Positions 1-6,282 of a stretch of DNA of 10,767 bases are shown piece by piece. The notes under the pieces were generated by a model. The model ran no database searches and had not been told where the DNA came from. It worked only from the letters and a program-made list of their open reading frames with translations. Both the position numbers and the translations under genes were made by a program. Positions within the stretch are counted from its first letter, which is position 1. The number at the start of each line of letters is the position of its first letter. Source of the DNA: Clostridiales bacterium (lineage in GTDB: Bacteria; Bacillota; Clostridia; Christensenellales; Aristaeellaceae); assembly GCA_004557805.1 (NCBI GenBank), contig SFFS01000080.1, positions 1-10,767 of the forward strand, read 5' to 3'.

Positions 1-35
1 TCACTGATATCATGCCGATGCTGTGATTTCTCCAT
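1..35 (-). CDS. 5' end of an unidentified gene (partial)
   Basis: Only the first eleven codons are inside the window, reading MEKSQHRHDIS before the sequence ends. The start is supported by a GAGGG-type ribosome binding site seven bases upstream of the ATG and by a good promoter further upstream (65-93). The fragment is rich in polar and basic residues, with no sign of a signal peptide in what is visible. It is too short to assign to a family. It lies in the same orientation as the unrecognised gene at 170-648, but has its own promoter. Confidence 0.55.
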   Translation of the reverse strand, partial: MEKSQHRHDIS

Positions 36-64
36 GATGACACCCTCTTCGTTGTGATAGTGCC

Positions 65-93
65 ATTATACCACTTAACTCGTGTAGACACAA
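65..93 (-). promoter_or_regulatory. Sigma-A-type promoter with extended -10 for the gene leaving the left edge
   Basis: On the minus strand the -35 box is TTGTGT (93-88) and the -10 box is a perfect TATAAT (70-65), with 17 bases between them. A TG one base upstream of the -10 makes it an extended -10. The -10 is flanked by AGTG and CACT half-sites, and the start of the spacer contains GTGT-CT-ACAC; either could be a small operator, but this is weak. The start codon lies about 30 bases downstream of the -10. Confidence 0.65.
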
Positions 94-104
94 CCTAGGA
101 GAGC

Positions 105-146
105 GCGAGAACCCTTTCTTTTCTGCTGAAAAGAAAGGGTTCTCGC
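105..146. repeat. Perfect 19-bp inverted repeat with a 4-base loop
   Basis: Bases 105-123 are the exact reverse complement of 128-146, with loop TGCT at 124-127. A run of six A follows at 147-152 on the plus strand. No T-run follows the hairpin on either strand, so it is not a standard intrinsic terminator. Read from the minus-strand gene that ends at 170, the U-run comes before the stem rather than after it. It could still end or protect that transcript, or it could be a dispersed palindromic repeat. It is unusually long and perfect for this window. Confidence 0.7.
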
Positions 147-169
147 AAAAAAGCCAAAATCACACCCCC

Positions 170-648
170 TCATCCGCGTCCCCTGGGCGGTTTGGGCGGT
201 TTCGGACCCCTTGGCGGCCTTCCGGGGATGGGCGGCCGGTCGGGCGGAACGGCGCCGCGTCCGCCGGGCGCCATGGGCCGCGGCGCGCGGCCGATGCCGG
301 AAACGGGACGGCCCGCGGCGGCGCGGCCGGCAGGGATACGGCCGGGATGCGGTCTGGGCGGGGGCGGCGGCGCAGACATGCGGCACGGGGCGGGAGGCGC
401 GACGCGCGGACGGAAACCGCGCACGGCCGGACGGAACATCGCCCCGGCGATGAAGCGCAGACCGACGGCGGTGATCTCGACCGGGTGGAAGCCCAGCGAG
501 AGCAGATAGTCCAGATCAATGCAGCCGAGCTCGGTGCGGCTCACCTGCGCGGCGCGCGCCGGATCCTCGGTGATGATCATGTTGTCAAAATCCTGGATAT
601 AATCGTAATAGCCGTAGCGGGTATCTCGCCGGAAAACGTATAATACAT
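170..648 (-). CDS. Unrecognised protein with a Pro/Gly/Arg-rich tail; apparent frameshift near the 5' end
   Basis: I do not recognise this family. The start at 648 has a strong AGGGGAG site five bases upstream and a consensus promoter behind it (700-728). Read straight, that start gives only 23 codons (MYYTFSGEIP..., stop TGA). Moving to the -1 frame at the TTTT run (636-633) gives MYYTFFRRDTRYGYYDY and then a continuous frame to 170, about 159 residues in all. The uninterrupted part starts at an ATG at 580 and is 136 residues. The N-terminal part resembles a small folded domain (IDLDYLLSLGFHPVEI, GLRFIAGAMFRP). From roughly residue 75 of the repaired protein to the end it is almost only Pro, Gly, Arg and Ala, ending GPKPPKPPRGRG, and is probably disordered and strongly basic. 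It could be a frameshifted gene, a consensus error, or a leader peptide coupled to the 580 start through the ATGA overlap. Confidence 0.5.
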
Positions 649-678
649 GGCTTCTCCCCTTCCTTAAAAAGGAAAATT

Positions 679-707
679 TTGTTATAATACTGTCCGTTCA
701 GTATAGC
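679..707 (+). promoter_or_regulatory. Candidate promoter for the M23 peptidase unit
   Basis: TTGTTA (679-684) and TATAGC (702-707) are spaced by 17 bases on the plus strand. This would start transcription near 714, about 60 bases before the TTG start at 777. TATAAT at 683-688 is an alternative -10 but lacks a good -35. The plus and minus promoters overlap here, so the two directions may compete for polymerase. Confidence 0.4.
687..704. promoter_or_regulatory. Inverted repeat inside the divergent promoter region (possible operator)
   Basis: ATACTG (687-692) and CAGTAT (699-704) form a perfect 6-bp inverted repeat with a 6-base spacer. It sits between two divergent transcription units and covers most of the -10 boxes of both candidate promoters. 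This is where a repressor controlling both directions would bind. No regulator gene is nearby, so the assignment rests on position and symmetry only. Confidence 0.35.
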
Positions 708-728
708 ATGGCTGAAATTCCCAGTCAA
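700..728 (-). promoter_or_regulatory. Consensus promoter for the Pro-rich protein gene
   Basis: On the minus strand, TTGACT (728-723) and TATACT (705-700) are separated by 17 bases. Both boxes are within one base of consensus. Transcription would start near 693, giving a leader of about 45 bases before the AGGGGAG ribosome binding site and the ATG at 648. The -10 box lies on the right arm of the inverted repeat at 687-704. Confidence 0.65.
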
Positions 729-776
729 TAAAAGCGCCGCGAGGGTCGTCTTTTCTGTATCGGGGAGGCGATTCTG

Positions 777-1415
777 TTGAAAAAAGTGCTTTCAGTCGTG
801 CTGATTCTGACGGCGTTTCTGATGAGCGCCGGGGTTGCGTATTCAACCGCGCAGGGCGCGGTTCAAAACATTCCCTTCGACGCGGGCTGCCTCGACGAGG
901 CGCACGAGGACGGGGATTTTGCGCCAGAAACCGAAACCGGCGCGCTTACGCCGCAGCCCGGCCCGCAGATGCTCGATCCTTCGCGCGTGTTCCCGCTGCC
1001 TGCGGGGAGCGGCTATGCCTACGAGGACGGCTTTGGCGACGACCGTGATTTCGGCGGCGCGCGCACGCACGAGGGCGTGGATATTATCGTGAGCGAGGGC
1101 ACGCCTGTGGTGAGCGTGTGCAACGGCACCGTGACAAAGAAGGGCTGGCTGACGCTGGGCGGCTGGCGCATCGGCGTGGAGGACGCGTTCGGCGTATACC
1201 ACTATTACGCGCACCTTTCGGCCTACGCCGAGGGGATCGAAATCGGCGACGCGGTGCAGGCGGGCGACGTGCTGGGCTATGTGGGCAGCACGGGCTACGG
1301 CCCCGAGGGCACGAGCGATCAGATGATCCCGCATCTGCACTTCGGCGTATACGTAAACGACATTGCCGTGGACCCCTACCCCTATCTGCGGGCATGGGAC
1401 ACGGAACAAGGATAA
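777..1415 (+). CDS. Secreted M23 (LytM-type) peptidoglycan endopeptidase
   Basis: The 212-residue product is a zinc metallopeptidase of the M23 family, whose members cut peptide bridges in the cell wall. Residues 1 to about 25 form a signal peptide or N-terminal anchor (MKK, then a hydrophobic stretch at 4-20). An acidic, low-complexity linker runs to about residue 68. The catalytic domain fills residues 75-205. The full ligand and catalytic set is visible: H98 and D102 in HEGVD, H146 in YYAHLS, and H186/H188 in HLHFG, so the enzyme should be active. The start is TTG at 777, chosen because GGGGAGG lies eight bases upstream and the signal sequence begins exactly there. The stop is three bases before the rsmF-like gene, so the two are almost certainly co-transcribed. 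Which wall bond it cuts, and whether it acts in growth, division or sporulation, cannot be read from the sequence. Confidence 0.9.
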   Translation: MKKVLSVVLILTAFLMSAGVAYSTAQGAVQNIPFDAGCLDEAHEDGDFAPETETGALTPQPGPQMLDPSRVFPLPAGSGYAYEDGFGDDRDFGGARTHEGVDIIVSEGTPVVSVCNGTVTKKGWLTLGGWRIGVEDAFGVYHYYAHLSAYAEGIEIGDAVQAGDVLGYVGSTGYGPEGTSDQMIPHLHFGVYVNDIAVDPYPYLRAWDTEQG

Positions 1416-1418
1416 GCG

Positions 1419-2735
1419 ATGACGGAAATTGCAAAAGAATTCTGGGCGCAGTCGCTGACGATGCTGCCCCCGGACGAAACGGACGCTTTCCGCGCGGCGA
1501 TGGAACAGGGCGCGCATGCGCGCGGCCTGCGGCTGCGGCCCGGCACGGCGATTGAAACCGTGCGCGCCGCGCTGCCCGGAGAATACGCGCCTATCCCCTG
1601 GGCGAGAGAGGCGTATTATATCGCGGCCGAATCCCGTGCGGGCGCGCATGCGCTGCATGCGGCGGGCGCGTATTATCTGCAGGAGCCGAGCGCCATGGCC
1701 GCCGTGGCGGCGCTGGACGTGCGGCCCGGGCTGCGCGTGCTCGACGTGTGCGCCGCGCCGGGCGGAAAATCGACGCAGATCGCGGGGCTTCTGGAGGGCC
1801 GCGGCGCGCTGGTGTGCAACGAAATCGTGCCCTCGCGCGCGAAAATCCTTTCGCAGAATATCGAGCGGATGGGCGTTGCAAACGCCGCCGTCACGAACGA
1901 GGCGCCGCCGAAGCTGGCCGCGCGCTTTCCGCAGCTGTTCAGCCGCGTGCTCGTGGACGCGCCCTGCTCCGGCGAGGGCATGTTCCGCCGCGACGAAACC
2001 GCGCGCGCAGAATGGCGGCCCGACAGCCCGGCAGGATGCGCCGCGCGGCAGCGGGAAGTGCTGGAAAGCGCGGCGGAGACGGTCGCTCCCGGCGGACTGC
2101 TCGTCTATTCCACCTGCACGTTCAATGAAACCGAAAACGAAGGAACCGTCCGCGCGTTCCTTGCCGCGCACGATGATTTTGCGGCGGAGGAATTCGCGCT
2201 GCCGGGCGTGGGCGCGTCGGAAAACGGCTGTCTGCGGCTTTGGCCGCACCGGCTGCGCGGCGAGGGACATTTTGTGGCGCGAATGCGCCGGAAGGGAACG
2301 GCCGAACCGGAACCCTGCGAGGAGGATTCCGCCGTGCAGCTGGCGGAGCTGCTGCCCGGATTTGACGCGCAAATCCCTGGAAAATTTGTGCGCGCGGGGA
2401 ATATGCTCTGGGCGCGTCCGGCGGCGCTGCCCGAAATGCGCGGCGTGCGTGCGCTGCGCGAGGGGCTGTGCCTCGGCGAGACGCGCGGAAAGCTGTTCTT
2501 TCCCGATCATGCGCTGGCGCTGGCGCTGCCCGGCGAGACGGGCCCTGCCGCCGAACTGGACGCGGAGGGCGCGAAGGCCTATCTGCGCGGCGAGGCGCTG
2601 CCCGCGCCTGTGGGAACGCCGAAGGGCTGGCTGCGCGCGCGGTATCTCGGCATGGCGCTGGGCTGGGTCAAGTGCGCCGACGGACAGCTGAAAAACCATT
2701 TGCCCAAGGGCCTGCGGCGAAGCTATGAGGCTTAG
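1419..2735 (+). CDS. rsmF: RsmF-type 16S rRNA (cytosine-C5) methyltransferase, NOL1/NOP2/Sun family
   Basis: This 438-residue protein belongs to the SAM-dependent RNA m5C methyltransferases. Visible landmarks are YYLQEPSAM (85-93), the SAM-binding motif DVCAAPGGKST (109-119), motif IV with catalytic DAPCSGEGMFRR (D180, C183) and motif VI STCTF (C233). C183 and C233 form the expected two-cysteine pair that attacks C6 of cytosine and later releases the enzyme. After about residue 295 comes a C-terminal RNA-binding region typical of RsmF proteins, ending LKNHLPKGLRR. E. coli RsmF modifies C1407 of 16S rRNA; some Gram-positive relatives modify more than one site, so the exact target is uncertain. 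RsmB and RlmI are less likely because of the C-terminal layout. AAGGA lies six bases before the ATG and within the end of the M23 gene. Confidence 0.88.
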   Translation: MTEIAKEFWAQSLTMLPPDETDAFRAAMEQGAHARGLRLRPGTAIETVRAALPGEYAPIPWAREAYYIAAESRAGAHALHAAGAYYLQEPSAMAAVAALDVRPGLRVLDVCAAPGGKSTQIAGLLEGRGALVCNEIVPSRAKILSQNIERMGVANAAVTNEAPPKLAARFPQLFSRVLVDAPCSGEGMFRRDETARAEWRPDSPAGCAARQREVLESAAETVAPGGLLVYSTCTFNETENEGTVRAFLAAHDDFAAEEFALPGVGASENGCLRLWPHRLRGEGHFVARMRRKGTAEPEPCEEDSAVQLAELLPGFDAQIPGKFVRAGNMLWARPAALPEMRGVRALREGLCLGETRGKLFFPDHALALALPGETGPAAELDAEGAKAYLRGEALPAPVGTPKGWLRARYLGMALGWVKCADGQLKNHLPKGLRRSYEA

Positions 2736-2736
2736 G

Positions 2737-2761
2737 GCGTATCTGAATTTTTCAGATGCGC
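2737..2761 (+). other. Hairpin in the gap between the rsmF-like and U32 genes
   Basis: ATCTGAA (2741-2747) and TTCAGAT (2751-2757) pair around a TTT loop. Four more pairs, one of them G-U, extend the stem to 2737-2761. No T-run follows, so it is not a convincing terminator. CTGTGCACAG just downstream (2763-2772) is a perfect 10-bp palindrome. The hairpin might tune read-through or be an mRNA processing site. The 59-base gap otherwise holds only the GGAG ribosome binding site (2785-2788 area) of the next gene. Confidence 0.45.
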
Positions 2762-2794
2762 GCTGTGCACAGAAGAAACATACGGAGAAAAACG

Positions 2795-4876
2795 ATGATT
2801 GAAAGAAAACCGGGAAGCCGGCGCTCCCTGCCGCCGCTTCCGCCCGTTGAAATCCTCGCGCCCGTCGGGGGCCGCGAGCAGCTGCTAGCGGCGGTACGCT
2901 GCGGCGCGGACGCGGTATATCTGGGCGCGAAGGGGTTTAACGCGCGCCGCAACGCCGAAAACTTTGCCGAGGATTCGCTCTGCGACACCGTCGCGTTCTG
3001 CCATGCGCGCGGCGTGCGCGTTCATGTGACGCTGAACACGCTGGTGATGGACGGCGAAGCGCAGGCGCTGGACGAGACGATTCTGTCCATCGCCGAGAGC
3101 GGCGCGGACGCGGTAATCGTGCAGGATCTGGCCGTGGCGCGGCGGGTGAGGGAGCTTTGCCCGGGGCTTGCGCTGCATGCCTCAACGCAGATGGCCATTC
3201 ATAACGCGGCGGGCGTGCAGGAGGCCCAGGAGCTGGGCTTTTCGCGCGTGGTGCTGGCGCGCGAACTGTCGCTGGCGGAGATTCGCGCTATCCGCGCGCG
3301 GACGAGCGCGGAGCTGGAAGCGTTCGTTCACGGCGCGCTGTGCATGTGCGTCAGCGGCGCGTGCGAACTTTCGGCGATGCTCGGCGGCCGCAGCGGCAAT
3401 CGCGGCCTGTGCGCGCAGCCGTGCCGGCTGAACTTCCGCGCGGGCGAGCGGGAATACGCGCTGTCGCTGAAGGATCTGTGCGCGTTCGACCATATCGCCG
3501 AAATGCGCGAGGCGGGCGTGTGTTCGCTGAAGATCGAGGGGCGCATGAAGCGCCCGGAATATGTCGCCGCAGCCGTGACGGCCTGCCGTCAGGCGGTAAA
3601 CGGCGAACCCTACGATCTGGAAACGCTGCGCGACGCGTTTTCCCGCGGCGGCTTCACCGACGGCTATCTGACCGGGAAGCGCACGCTTTCCATGTTCGGC
3701 GTCCGTTCAAAGGACGATGTAAACGCTACGGCGCGTGCGAACGCGAAGCTCGCGCCGCTGTATCGCCGCGAAATGCAGCGCGTGCCCGTCGATATGCTGC
3801 TGACGCTGCGCGCAGACGACGCGCAGCTTTCCGTTTTCGACGGCGAAAACGCCGTCACGGTCTCCGGCGGCGCGCCGCAGGCCGCGCAGAACGCGCCCAC
3901 CGACGAGCCGCGCGCCCGCAAGAGTCTGGAGAAAACCGGCGATACGCCGTTCCTGACGCGCGATGTGACCGTCGATTCCGACGGCACGTGGATGCTGCCC
4001 GCAGCGGCGCTGAACGCGATGCGCCGCGATGCGCTTGAAAAGCTGCTCGCTCTGCGCGAAAAGCCGCGGCCGCACGCCGTCCGCGCGGCGCAGGAAGCGG
4101 CGCTTGCGCCGCATAAAGCGACAGCAGCGCCCGAAACGCGCTTCCGCTTCGAAACGGCCGCGCAGCTGTGGCCGGGCGCGTTTGACGAAGCCGCGCGCGT
4201 CATCCTGCCCATGGAGGAAATCACCGGCGAAATGGCGGCGCGGCACGGCGAAAAGCTGATCGCCGAGCTGCCCGCGCTGATTTTCCCCGGCGACGAGGAT
4301 GCGGCTGCAAAACGCCTGCTGGCGCTCAGGGCGCAGGGGCTGCGCGCGGCGCTGTGCGAAAACCTCGGCGCGGTGCGCATTGCGCGCGAGGCGGGGCTGG
4401 AGGTTCACGGCGGGGCGGCGCTGAATCTGCTCAACAGCGGCGCGCTGGAACGCGCCCGGGCGCTGGGCCTTTCCGACGCGACGGTTTCCTTCGAGCTTTC
4501 GATGAACGCCGTTCGCCGGCTCGCGGGCGCGCTTCCGCGCGGAATCGTCGCCTATGGCCGCCTGCCGCTGATGCGGATGCGCTGCTGCCCTGTGCAGGGC
4601 GAACGCGGCTGCGGCGCGTGCAGCGGCCGGAGCGAGCTGACCGACCGTATGGGCGTAAAGTTCCCCACGCTGTGCAGCCGCAGGCGCTATACGACGCTTT
4701 TGAACTCCGTGCCGCTGAACCTTTCGGACGAGCGGATCTGCGACGTTGATTTTATCACCCTGTATTTTACCGTCGAGCCCGCCGACGAGTGCCGCCGCGC
4801 CGCGCAGGATTTCGCCGCGCACGCCGCGCCCGCGGGAGAGAGGACGCGCGGATTGTATTACAGAACGCTTCTGTGA
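2795..4876 (+). CDS. RlhA-like U32 family protein (23S rRNA C2501 hydroxylation type)
   Basis: This 693-residue protein is a long U32 family member. Conserved parts are VEILAPVGGREQLLAAV (18-34), GADAVYLG (37-44), HASTQMAIHN (128-137), and a cysteine block at 180-211 (HGALCMCVSGAC ... GNRGLCAQPCR; C183, C190, C206, C210, plus a non-core C185). It continues with SLKIEGRMKRPEYVA (244-258). A second cysteine-rich segment (MRMRCCPVQGERGCGAC, then LTDRMG) lies near the C-terminus, and the end, TRGLYYRTLL, is typical of the long U32 class. Although called peptidases, studied members hydroxylate RNA: TrhP makes ho5U in tRNA, and RlhA makes ho5C2501 in 23S rRNA using prephenate. Length and the extra C-terminal half favour RlhA over TrhP. 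I chose ATG 2795, after a GGAG site, over the in-frame ATG at 2756, which has no such site and encodes a basic, non-conserved extension. Confidence 0.85.
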   Translation: MIERKPGSRRSLPPLPPVEILAPVGGREQLLAAVRCGADAVYLGAKGFNARRNAENFAEDSLCDTVAFCHARGVRVHVTLNTLVMDGEAQALDETILSIAESGADAVIVQDLAVARRVRELCPGLALHASTQMAIHNAAGVQEAQELGFSRVVLARELSLAEIRAIRARTSAELEAFVHGALCMCVSGACELSAMLGGRSGNRGLCAQPCRLNFRAGEREYALSLKDLCAFDHIAEMREAGVCSLKIEGRMKRPEYVAAAVTACRQAVNGEPYDLETLRDAFSRGGFTDGYLTGKRTLSMFGVRSKDDVNATARANAKLAPLYRREMQRVPVDMLLTLRADDAQLSVFDGENAVTVSGGAPQAAQNAPTDEPRARKSLEKTGDTPFLTRDVTVDSDGTWMLPAAALNAMRRDALEKLLALREKPRPHAVRAAQEAALAPHKATAAPETRFRFETAAQLWPGAFDEAARVILPMEEITGEMAARHGEKLIAELPALIFPGDEDAAAKRLLALRAQGLRAALCENLGAVRIAREAGLEVHGGAALNLLNSGALERARALGLSDATVSFELSMNAVRRLAGALPRGIVAYGRLPLMRMRCCPVQGERGCGACSGRSELTDRMGVKFPTLCSRRRYTTLLNSVPLNLSDERICDVDFITLYFTVEPADECRRAAQDFAAHAAPAGERTRGLYYRTLL

Positions 4877-4885
4877 AACGGAAAC

Positions 4886-4914
4886 GGGGCGGGAAACTTG
4901 TTCCCGCCCCATTT
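4886..4914. terminator. Bidirectional hairpin between convergent genes
   Basis: GGGGCGGGAA (4886-4895) pairs perfectly with TTCCCGCCCC (4901-4910) around the loop ACTTG. ATTT follows on the plus strand, and GTTTCCGTTT follows on the minus strand. It lies ten bases after the stop of the U32 gene and about 30 bases beyond the stop of the convergent pmbA gene. It probably serves both, although neither U-tract is strong. Confidence 0.75.
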
Positions 4915-4923
4915 GGCATCATG

Positions 4924-4943
4924 CGCCGCCGCGGCGTTTTTTT
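4924..4943 (+). terminator. Second, classical intrinsic terminator for the plus-strand unit
   Basis: CGCCG (4924-4928) and CGGCG (4932-4936) form a short all-GC stem followed at once by seven T (4937-4943). This is a standard U-tract terminator for transcripts that pass the first hairpin. The T-run reaches into the stop codon of the convergent pmbA gene. Confidence 0.7.
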
Positions 4944-6282
4944 ATTTGCCTGCGACGGAGATTTCCCTCACCCATACGCTGGGACTGCCTACGCCGCCGG
5001 GGAATTTCAGATCGCTGCCCACGGCCACGACGTTTTTGAGCACCTCGAAGAAGTTGCCCGCCACCGTCACCTGCTCGACGGGCTGCGCTTTTTTGCCGTC
5101 TTCCACCAGATAGCCCTGCGCCAGCAGAGAGAAATCGCCGCTGACGGCGTTTGCGCCTGCGTGCAGGCCGCTCACGTCGGTGATGACGATGCCGCGGCCC
5201 ATCTTCGCGCACAGCGCGTTGAGATCATCCTCGCCGGGCTGGAAATGGAAGTTCATCGGCGCGATCCCCATCGCCGGGGAAGCGTATCCCCCGCGCGCGG
5301 CGTTGCCGGTCGATTCGCAGCCCGCCTTTTTCGCGGTTTTGAGGTTATGCAGAAGCGTCGTCAGCGTGCCGTGCGAGATGACCTCCTTGCGGCGGGTGGC
5401 CACGCCTTCGCCGTCGAAAGGCCGGCTTGCGGCGCCGCCCTTCATCAGCGGATCGTCCACGAGCGTGACGCACTCGGCGGCGATTTTCTCGCCCTCGCGG
5501 CCCTTCAGCAGCGACAGCCCCTTTTGCGCAGCCTCCGCGCTGAACACGCCGGAGAACGTCGAGAGCAGCGACACCATGCACGTGTTGCGGAAAATCGCGG
5601 GCATCGCGCCGCTTGCGCACGGCGCGGCCGGCAGCATGAAAACGGCTTCCTCTACCGCTTCGCGGCAGATTTTCTCCGCGTCGAGCGCGGAAAGGCTGTT
5701 GGCGAAGGCGAATGAATCGCCCGTCGTGGCGCGGCTGCCGTCGCGCGCGACGACGCCCGCCATGCATACGCTCATATCCGCCGTGTGCGACAGATCCAGC
5801 CCGCGCGTGTTCATCAGGCGGATGGTCGTGCGCTCGGTCTCCACGCCGGTGCCCAGCGTGGTCTCGGTCACGTGCGGATCGATTTCGCGCGCTTCGCGCT
5901 CGATTTTCAGCGCCATTGCGATGCGCTCCTCGGGCGTGCCGGGATCGCCGGTGCAGTCGATCTGCTGATATTCGGGGCTGCCTGCGAAGATGAACTGCTC
6001 GTCCTCGTCGTCGATGAGCGCGGCGGAGGCGAGCGCGTTCTTCACCAGCATCGGGATGGCTTCTTCATCGAGCGCCTCGGTGAAAGAGGAGCCCATCCGG
6101 CCGTCTTTCAAAACGCGCAGCGAAACGCCGCCCGCGGTGTTTACGGAATAATCGTCGATCTGCCCCTTGCTGGCCAACGCGCGGAAGGATTCGTCCTCGG
6201 CAAAATACGCTTCGGCCTCGTCGGCTCCGGCTTCCTTGGCGGCGCGCAGCAGCGCGCGGAAAAATTCGTCTCTGGTCATCAT
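4942..6282 (-). CDS. pmbA: PmbA/TldE, non-catalytic partner of the TldD protease
   Basis: The 446-residue product matches the TldE (PmbA) half of the TldD/TldE protease in length and layout. The N-terminal substrate-cleft domain (about 1-200) is followed by the conserved C-terminal half with DDPLMKGGAASRPFDGEGV (276-294), GLHAGANAVSGDFSL (372-386) and VTVAGNFFEVL (405-415). There is no HExxxH motif, as expected for the subunit that does not bind zinc. In E. coli the heterodimer degrades unfolded peptides, processes the microcin B17 leader and degrades the CcdA antitoxin. The start at 6282 has GGAGGGAGG five bases upstream and overlaps the tldD stop as ATGA, so translation is probably coupled. 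A second ATG follows at 6279. The longer in-frame reading to 6369 lies inside tldD and is not conserved. Confidence 0.92.
   Translation of the reverse strand: MMTRDEFFRALLRAAKEAGADEAEAYFAEDESFRALASKGQIDDYSVNTAGGVSLRVLKDGRMGSSFTEALDEEAIPMLVKNALASAALIDDEDEQFIFAGSPEYQQIDCTGDPGTPEERIAMALKIEREAREIDPHVTETTLGTGVETERTTIRLMNTRGLDLSHTADMSVCMAGVVARDGSRATTGDSFAFANSLSALDAEKICREAVEEAVFMLPAAPCASGAMPAIFRNTCMVSLLSTFSGVFSAEAAQKGLSLLKGREGEKIAAECVTLVDDPLMKGGAASRPFDGEGVATRRKEVISHGTLTTLLHNLKTAKKAGCESTGNAARGGYASPAMGIAPMNFHFQPGEDDLNALCAKMGRGIVITDVSGLHAGANAVSGDFSLLAQGYLVEDGKKAQPVEQVTVAGNFFEVLKNVVAVGSDLKFPGGVGSPSVWVREISVAGK

Noticed and set aside
105..152. Ordinary intrinsic terminator at the long hairpin
   Set aside because: No T-run follows the stem on either strand, so I list it as an inverted repeat and not as a terminator.
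192..509. A plus-strand 105-codon Gly/Arg-rich frame
   Set aside because: It is opposite the Pro-rich minus-strand gene, which has a promoter, a strong RBS and better third-position bias. The plus frame has none of these.
843..2699. A 618-codon open frame on the minus strand opposite the M23 and rsmF genes
   Set aside because: It is antisense to two well-recognised genes and rich in Arg, Ala and His, as expected when a GC-rich gene is read backwards. It has no recognisable domain or ribosome binding site.
2756..2794. Upstream ATG extension of the U32 protein
   Set aside because: The 13 extra residues are basic and not conserved, and the ATG lies inside a hairpin without an RBS. ATG 2795 has GGAG at proper spacing.
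3707..4912. A 401-codon minus-strand frame opposite the U32 gene
   Set aside because: It is antisense to a conserved gene, with Arg/Ala/Gln-rich composition, and it covers the terminator hairpin.
4789..5715. A 308-codon plus-strand frame opposite pmbA
   Set aside because: It begins inside the U32 gene, crosses both terminators and has no conserved motif.
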